Positions 6,053 to 8,387 of a DNA stretch of 8,387 nucleotides are shown here, piece by piece. Positions within the stretch are counted from its first letter, which is position 1. Each line of letters starts with the position of its first letter. The notes beneath the pieces were generated by a model, which saw only the letters and a list, made by a program, of their open reading frames with translations, had not been told where the DNA came from and made no database searches. The stretch is from an uncultured Muribaculaceae bacterium. GTDB taxonomy: Bacteria > Bacteroidota > Bacteroidia > Bacteroidales > Muribaculaceae. The DNA lies in NCBI GenBank assembly GCA_910584545.1, contig CAJUBC010000070.1:1-8387 (forward strand), given 5' to 3'. Both the position numbers and the translations under genes were made by a program.

Positions 6053-7252
6053 ATGACTATTAATGAGAATGAGGCGGCCCCGGCGGAGATCGAGGTCGCA
6101 CCGGTCAGGAAGAAAAAAGGAATCCTCAAGAAGTACGAGGGCGTGATATGCCTTATCGTGGTGTTCGGTCTGTTCTATTACCTCGGCAGGGTGATGGGTA
6201 TGGCCAACATGCTCAACACCCTGATGCATACCGCCCACGACCTGCTCCTCAACACTGTCTTCTACCTGATGGGCATCTGCGTGCTCACCGGCGCGCTGGG
6301 CCGTATTTTCGTGGAGTTCGGCGTGGTCAAGATGCTCGAGCGTGCGCTCCGTCCGCTCATGAAGCCCCTCTTCAATCTCCCCGGAGTGGCTTCGCTTGGA
6401 GCCGTGATGACCTTCCTCAGCGACAATCCCGCCATCATCTCGCTTGCCTCCGACAGGCGTTTCAGCTCCTATTTCAAGAAGTTCCAGTTCATCTCGCTCA
6501 CCAATTTCGGCACGGCGTTCGGTATGGGACTCCTCGTGATGGTGTTCATGATCGGACAGGGATTTTTCTGGCAGCCGCTTGTCGGCTTCTTCGGAGCGTT
6601 CTGCGGATGCATCGTCTCCACCAGGCTGATGCAGTATTTCGTGCTGAAGAATTATCCTCACTACGCCCAGGAGGATGTGGTGCAGGATAAGGAAGCGATG
6701 GAGCAGGAGGAGAAGAAGGATGAGAAATCGGGCTTTATCCGTGTGCTCAACGCGTTGCTTGACGGCGGTCGTACCGGTGTGGATGTAGGTCTCGCCATCA
6801 TCCCCGGTGTGCTCATCATCTCCACTCTGGTGATGGTGCTGACGTTCGGTCCCTCCGCATCGGGCGAATATACCGGCGCGGCTTACGAGGGAACGGCTGT
6901 GCTTCCCTTCCTTGCAGAGAAAATCAATTTCATCTTCGAGTTCCTGTTCGGCTTCGGCGACCCCCATCTGATCGCCTTCCCGATCACCGCTCTCGGAGCA
7001 GTAGGCGCCGCCCTCGGTCTCGTGCCGAACTTCATGGCGCAGGGATGGATCGACGGCAATGCCATCGCGGTGTTCACCGCCATCGGCATGTGCTGGAGCG
7101 GTTACCTGAGCACGCACACCGCGATGCTCGACTCGCTCGGCTACCGCGAACTGACCCCGAAGGCGATACTGGCGCATACCGTCGGCGGTATCGTGGCTGC
7201 GATAGTCGCCCATCTCGTCTACGTGTTCGTGGCGATGCTCATTGTCGCCTGA
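6053..7252 (+). CDS. Nucleoside-recognition (Gate/YjiH-like) multi-pass membrane protein
   Basis: This is a 399-residue inner-membrane protein. A charged cytoplasmic N-terminus (1-29) precedes about eight to ten hydrophobic segments (roughly 30-48, 64-90, 112-130, 146-188, 236-256, 270-313, 337-352 and 371-397). A highly charged loop (about 203-227, QEDVVQ...EEKKDEKSG) separates two halves, each with a Gate-like unit. The clearest motif is MTFLSDNPAIISLASD (119-134), followed by TNFGTAFGMG (150-159). This matches the nucleoside-recognition/YjiH-type family, probably the group NCBI calls CD0519/CD1768 family membrane proteins, but I recognise that only from memory. No substrate is established; the family name comes from similarity to nucleoside transporters. 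The start is the ATG at 6053, 16 nt after the porin stop. The 3' end overlaps the convergent VanZ-like gene by 14 nt. Confidence 0.8.
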   Translation: MTINENEAAPAEIEVAPVRKKKGILKKYEGVICLIVVFGLFYYLGRVMGMANMLNTLMHTAHDLLLNTVFYLMGICVLTGALGRIFVEFGVVKMLERALRPLMKPLFNLPGVASLGAVMTFLSDNPAIISLASDRRFSSYFKKFQFISLTNFGTAFGMGLLVMVFMIGQGFFWQPLVGFFGAFCGCIVSTRLMQYFVLKNYPHYAQEDVVQDKEAMEQEEKKDEKSGFIRVLNALLDGGRTGVDVGLAIIPGVLIISTLVMVLTFGPSASGEYTGAAYEGTAVLPFLAEKINFIFEFLFGFGDPHLIAFPITALGAVGAALGLVPNFMAQGWIDGNAIAVFTAIGMCWSGYLSTHTAMLDSLGYRELTPKAILAHTVGGIVAAIVAHLVYVFVAMLIVA

Positions 7253-7661
7253 CCGACCATAGAGGCTGAAAAGCCAGATAGAACAGAAGCGCCACGAGCG
7301 CTCCTCCCGCGTCCGCAGCTATGTCCCCCGGGTCATAGCTGCGGCCTGCTTCCATATACTTCTGCAGGACCTCCACCGCGACACCGGCCGTGGTGGAGAT
7401 GGCTCCGCTGAGGAAAGCGAAGGCCGGCGTGATGTCGTGCCAGCAGGAATGTCGCTGCCTGTCGAGCAGGATGCAGCAGGTGAGAGTGCCGAACATGATG
7501 GCATGCACCCACTTGTCGGCTCCCTCGAACAATTCGATATGCTCCGCCTCCGGAGGCACCGGCGCGAGCGTGAGCCAGGCGATGGCCGCAGCCACCGATA
7601 TGGTGAGCATCCACCCCGGCATCCATTCCAGCCCCCTCTTCAGTCTGCTTTTCTTTTCCAT
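7239..7661 (-). CDS. VanZ-like family membrane protein
   Basis: This 140-residue minus-strand protein has about four hydrophobic segments (18-34, 52-68, 80-96 and 118-133). VanZ-like motifs are TLAP (31-34) after the first segment, DKWVHAIMFG (49-58), and E97-V-L-Q followed by GRSYDPGDIAADAGG (106-120). VanZ itself gives low-level teicoplanin resistance in enterococci, but most VanZ-like proteins, including the short Bacteroidetes ones, have no known role beyond an envelope location. The ATG at 7661 is chosen. A TTG eight codons upstream (7685) is in frame but adds non-family sequence. The gene converges on the nucleoside-recognition gene with a 14-nt overlap of coding ends. Its leader contains the REP-like hairpins if transcription starts further upstream. 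Confidence 0.85.
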   Translation of the reverse strand: MEKKSRLKRGLEWMPGWMLTISVAAAIAWLTLAPVPPEAEHIELFEGADKWVHAIMFGTLTCCILLDRQRHSCWHDITPAFAFLSGAISTTAGVAVEVLQKYMEAGRSYDPGDIAADAGGALVALLFYLAFQPLWSVRRQ

Positions 7662-7706
7662 ACCTATATAACGCCCAATCGCCAATTATAGCGCCCGACC
7701 GCAGTC

Positions 7707-7768
7707 GTGGTGGGTTTGTAACCCACCACAAGTTAGGGAAATCGGTGCCTGCGTTACAAACCCGCAGG
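7707..7768. repeat. REP/BIME-like pair of inverted hairpins
   Basis: Two hairpins share an 11-bp core word in opposite orientation: GGGTTTGTAAC at 7712-7722 and its exact reverse complement at 7753-7763. The first (7707-7729) is a perfect 10-bp stem, GTGGTGGGTT with AACCCACCAC, around a TGT loop. The second (7748-7768) pairs CCTGCG with CGCAGG. Inside it, two further TT/AA pairs and the same triloop can form with a two-base bulge. The flanking stem bases differ between copies but remain paired within each copy, so the fold is kept while the sequence changes. That head-to-head layout is typical of BIMEs built from REP sequences mobilised by RAYT transposases. No transposase is present here. 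No T-runs follow, so they are not standard terminators. Confidence 0.6.
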
Positions 7769-7861
7769 GACTGGGTGGCGACCGGGAGAATAGGGCTGGA
7801 AGGACCCCGGAATTTGTTATAATTGATGAAATGTGCTATATTATTAAATCATTTTTAAATC

Positions 7862-8245
7862 GTGCGCGTGAATGTCTACGACAAGGTTCCGGAGACTCCG
7901 CTCGATGAATGGATGACATACCTCAAGACGGGAAGGGTTAAGGAGGACACCCGCACCACCGGTTTGCAGGAGGTGAAGAAAAAGCTGCAGTATCTGTCGA
8001 TGTCGCCGAAAGAGCGCCGCGCCTACGACGCACACTTGGACACCATCATGGTGCAGAACGATGTCCTTGACACCGCCCATGACGAAGGCTATGAAGAGGG
8101 ACGTGCGGAGGGACGTGCGGAAGGAATCGCAAGTGTGGCCAGAAACCTGATGGCCTCGGGAATGGACGATGCGACGGTAAGTTCGCTGACCGGTCTGGAC
8201 ATCCGGCAGATCGGAGACATCCGGAAGACCATGCACGATGTATGA
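7862..8245 (+). CDS. Orphan C-terminal region of an Rpn-family (PD-(D/E)XK nuclease/transposase) protein
   Basis: This 127-residue frame matches only the C-terminal part of Rpn-family recombination-promoting nuclease/putative transposases, which are usually near 300 residues. Recognisable features are PLDEWMTYLKTG (13-24), MSPKERRAYDAHLD (47-60), the acidic repeat EGRAEGRAEGIA (79-90) and a helical tail with SGMDDATVSSLTGLDIRQI. The N-terminal nuclease domain is absent; a TAA at 7856-7858 closes the frame directly upstream. The start is taken as GTG 7862, and GTG 7868 or ATG 7913 are alternatives. It may be a 5'-truncated remnant or an independently expressed small protein. In E. coli rpn genes, short C-terminal proteins made from internal starts act as antitoxins to the full nuclease, so a function without the nuclease is conceivable. 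Nothing shows that it is expressed. Confidence 0.65.
   Translation: MRVNVYDKVPETPLDEWMTYLKTGRVKEDTRTTGLQEVKKKLQYLSMSPKERRAYDAHLDTIMVQNDVLDTAHDEGYEEGRAEGRAEGIASVARNLMASGMDDATVSSLTGLDIRQIGDIRKTMHDV
8096..8119 (+). repeat. 12-bp in-frame tandem repeat in the Rpn-like fragment
   Basis: GAGGGACGTGCG occurs twice in perfect tandem and is followed by a third, diverged unit (GAAGGAATCGCA, 8120-8131). It encodes EGRA-EGRA-EGIA at residues 79-90. Rpn-family proteins often carry EGxAEG-type repeats here whose copy number varies between strains. A 12-bp unit keeps the reading frame when copies are gained or lost. Confidence 0.8.
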
Positions 8246-8255
8246 TTTTGATGTG

Positions 8256-8278
8256 CCGGGGCTTGGATATGTCCCCGG
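8256..8278 (+). other. Small GC hairpin in the gene-free right end (8246-8387)
   Basis: CCGGGG (8256-8261) and CCCCGG (8273-8278) form a 6-bp stem with an 11-nt loop, 11 nt after the Rpn-like stop. No T-run follows, so terminator function is doubtful. The rest of 8279-8387 is AT-rich and contains no gene. AATATTTG (8359-8366) matches seven of eight positions of TAnnTTTG and could be part of a promoter for a gene beyond the window. Confidence 0.3.
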
Positions 8279-8387
8279 GTATGTTGTAAAGCAGGAAAAC
8301 CGACCGAAAACATGGTAGAAATGGCAAAATTTTAAGTAAAATAAAATAAATTGTCAAAAATATTTGCAGATGTGGTGACATTGTTGT

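Noticed and set aside
6048..6056. Two-codon frame ATG-CAA-TGA overlapping the start of the nucleoside-recognition gene
   Set aside because: Too short to argue for translational coupling over chance.
6014..7213. Minus-strand frame of 399 codons opposite the nucleoside-recognition gene
   Set aside because: His/Glu-rich composition is the antisense image of hydrophobic membrane codons, not a real protein.
7662..7685. Extension of the VanZ-like protein to a TTG start at 7685
   Set aside because: It adds only eight non-conserved residues, and an ATG is available at 7661.
7782..7810. CCGGG...CCCGG inverted repeat downstream of the REP-like pair
   Set aside because: Only 5 bp with a 19-nt loop, as expected by chance in GC-rich sequence.

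Overview
This 8.4-kb window looks like chromosome from a GC-rich member of the Bacteroidales, probably a gut lineage such as Muribaculaceae or a relative. This is inferred from gene content: a DUF2851 protein, an IspG with the long three-domain layout, an OprO/OprP-type outer-membrane porin and an Rpn/PD-(D/E)XK-type fragment. Start codons also lack clear Shine-Dalgarno sequences, and an exact match to the Bacteroidetes -7 promoter element (TAnnTTTG) lies at 38-45. No rRNA, tRNA, CRISPR array or complete mobile element was seen.

Positions 121-7252 hold six plus-strand genes with gaps of only 16-68 nt: a DUF2851 protein, an RluA-family pseudouridine synthase, a PAP2-like membrane protein with an acidic proline-rich N-terminal tail, ispG (MEP isoprenoid pathway), a porin, and a multi-pass nucleoside-recognition (Gate/YjiH-like) membrane protein. 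The only exact TAnnTTTG match in their intergenic gaps or leader is the one at the left edge, so read-through across several genes is plausible. The PAP2-like gene has its own leader with two overlapping inverted repeats. A hairpin with a GNRA-type loop lies between it and ispG. The PAP2-like gene beside ispG suggests isoprenyl (undecaprenyl) lipid metabolism. The porin and the inner-membrane protein, 16 nt apart, suggest a two-membrane transport pair. Both links are inferences from context.

A VanZ-like membrane protein on the minus strand (7239-7661) converges on the plus-strand block, and the two 3' ends overlap by 14 nt. To its right, 7686-7861 carries a pair of hairpins that share an 11-bp core word in opposite orientation, like a REP/BIME element. 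It is followed by a 127-residue orphan of the C-terminal part of Rpn-family (PD-(D/E)XK) nuclease/transposases, with no nuclease domain in front of it. The last 140 bases are AT-rich and hold a small GC hairpin but no gene.

Most of the window is ordinary housekeeping and envelope sequence. The places most worth a second look are the REP-like pair with the neighbouring Rpn C-terminal orphan, the competing inverted repeats at 2385-2430, and the possible nuclease-like core of the DUF2851 protein. No clearly new multi-gene system can be demonstrated from this sequence alone.
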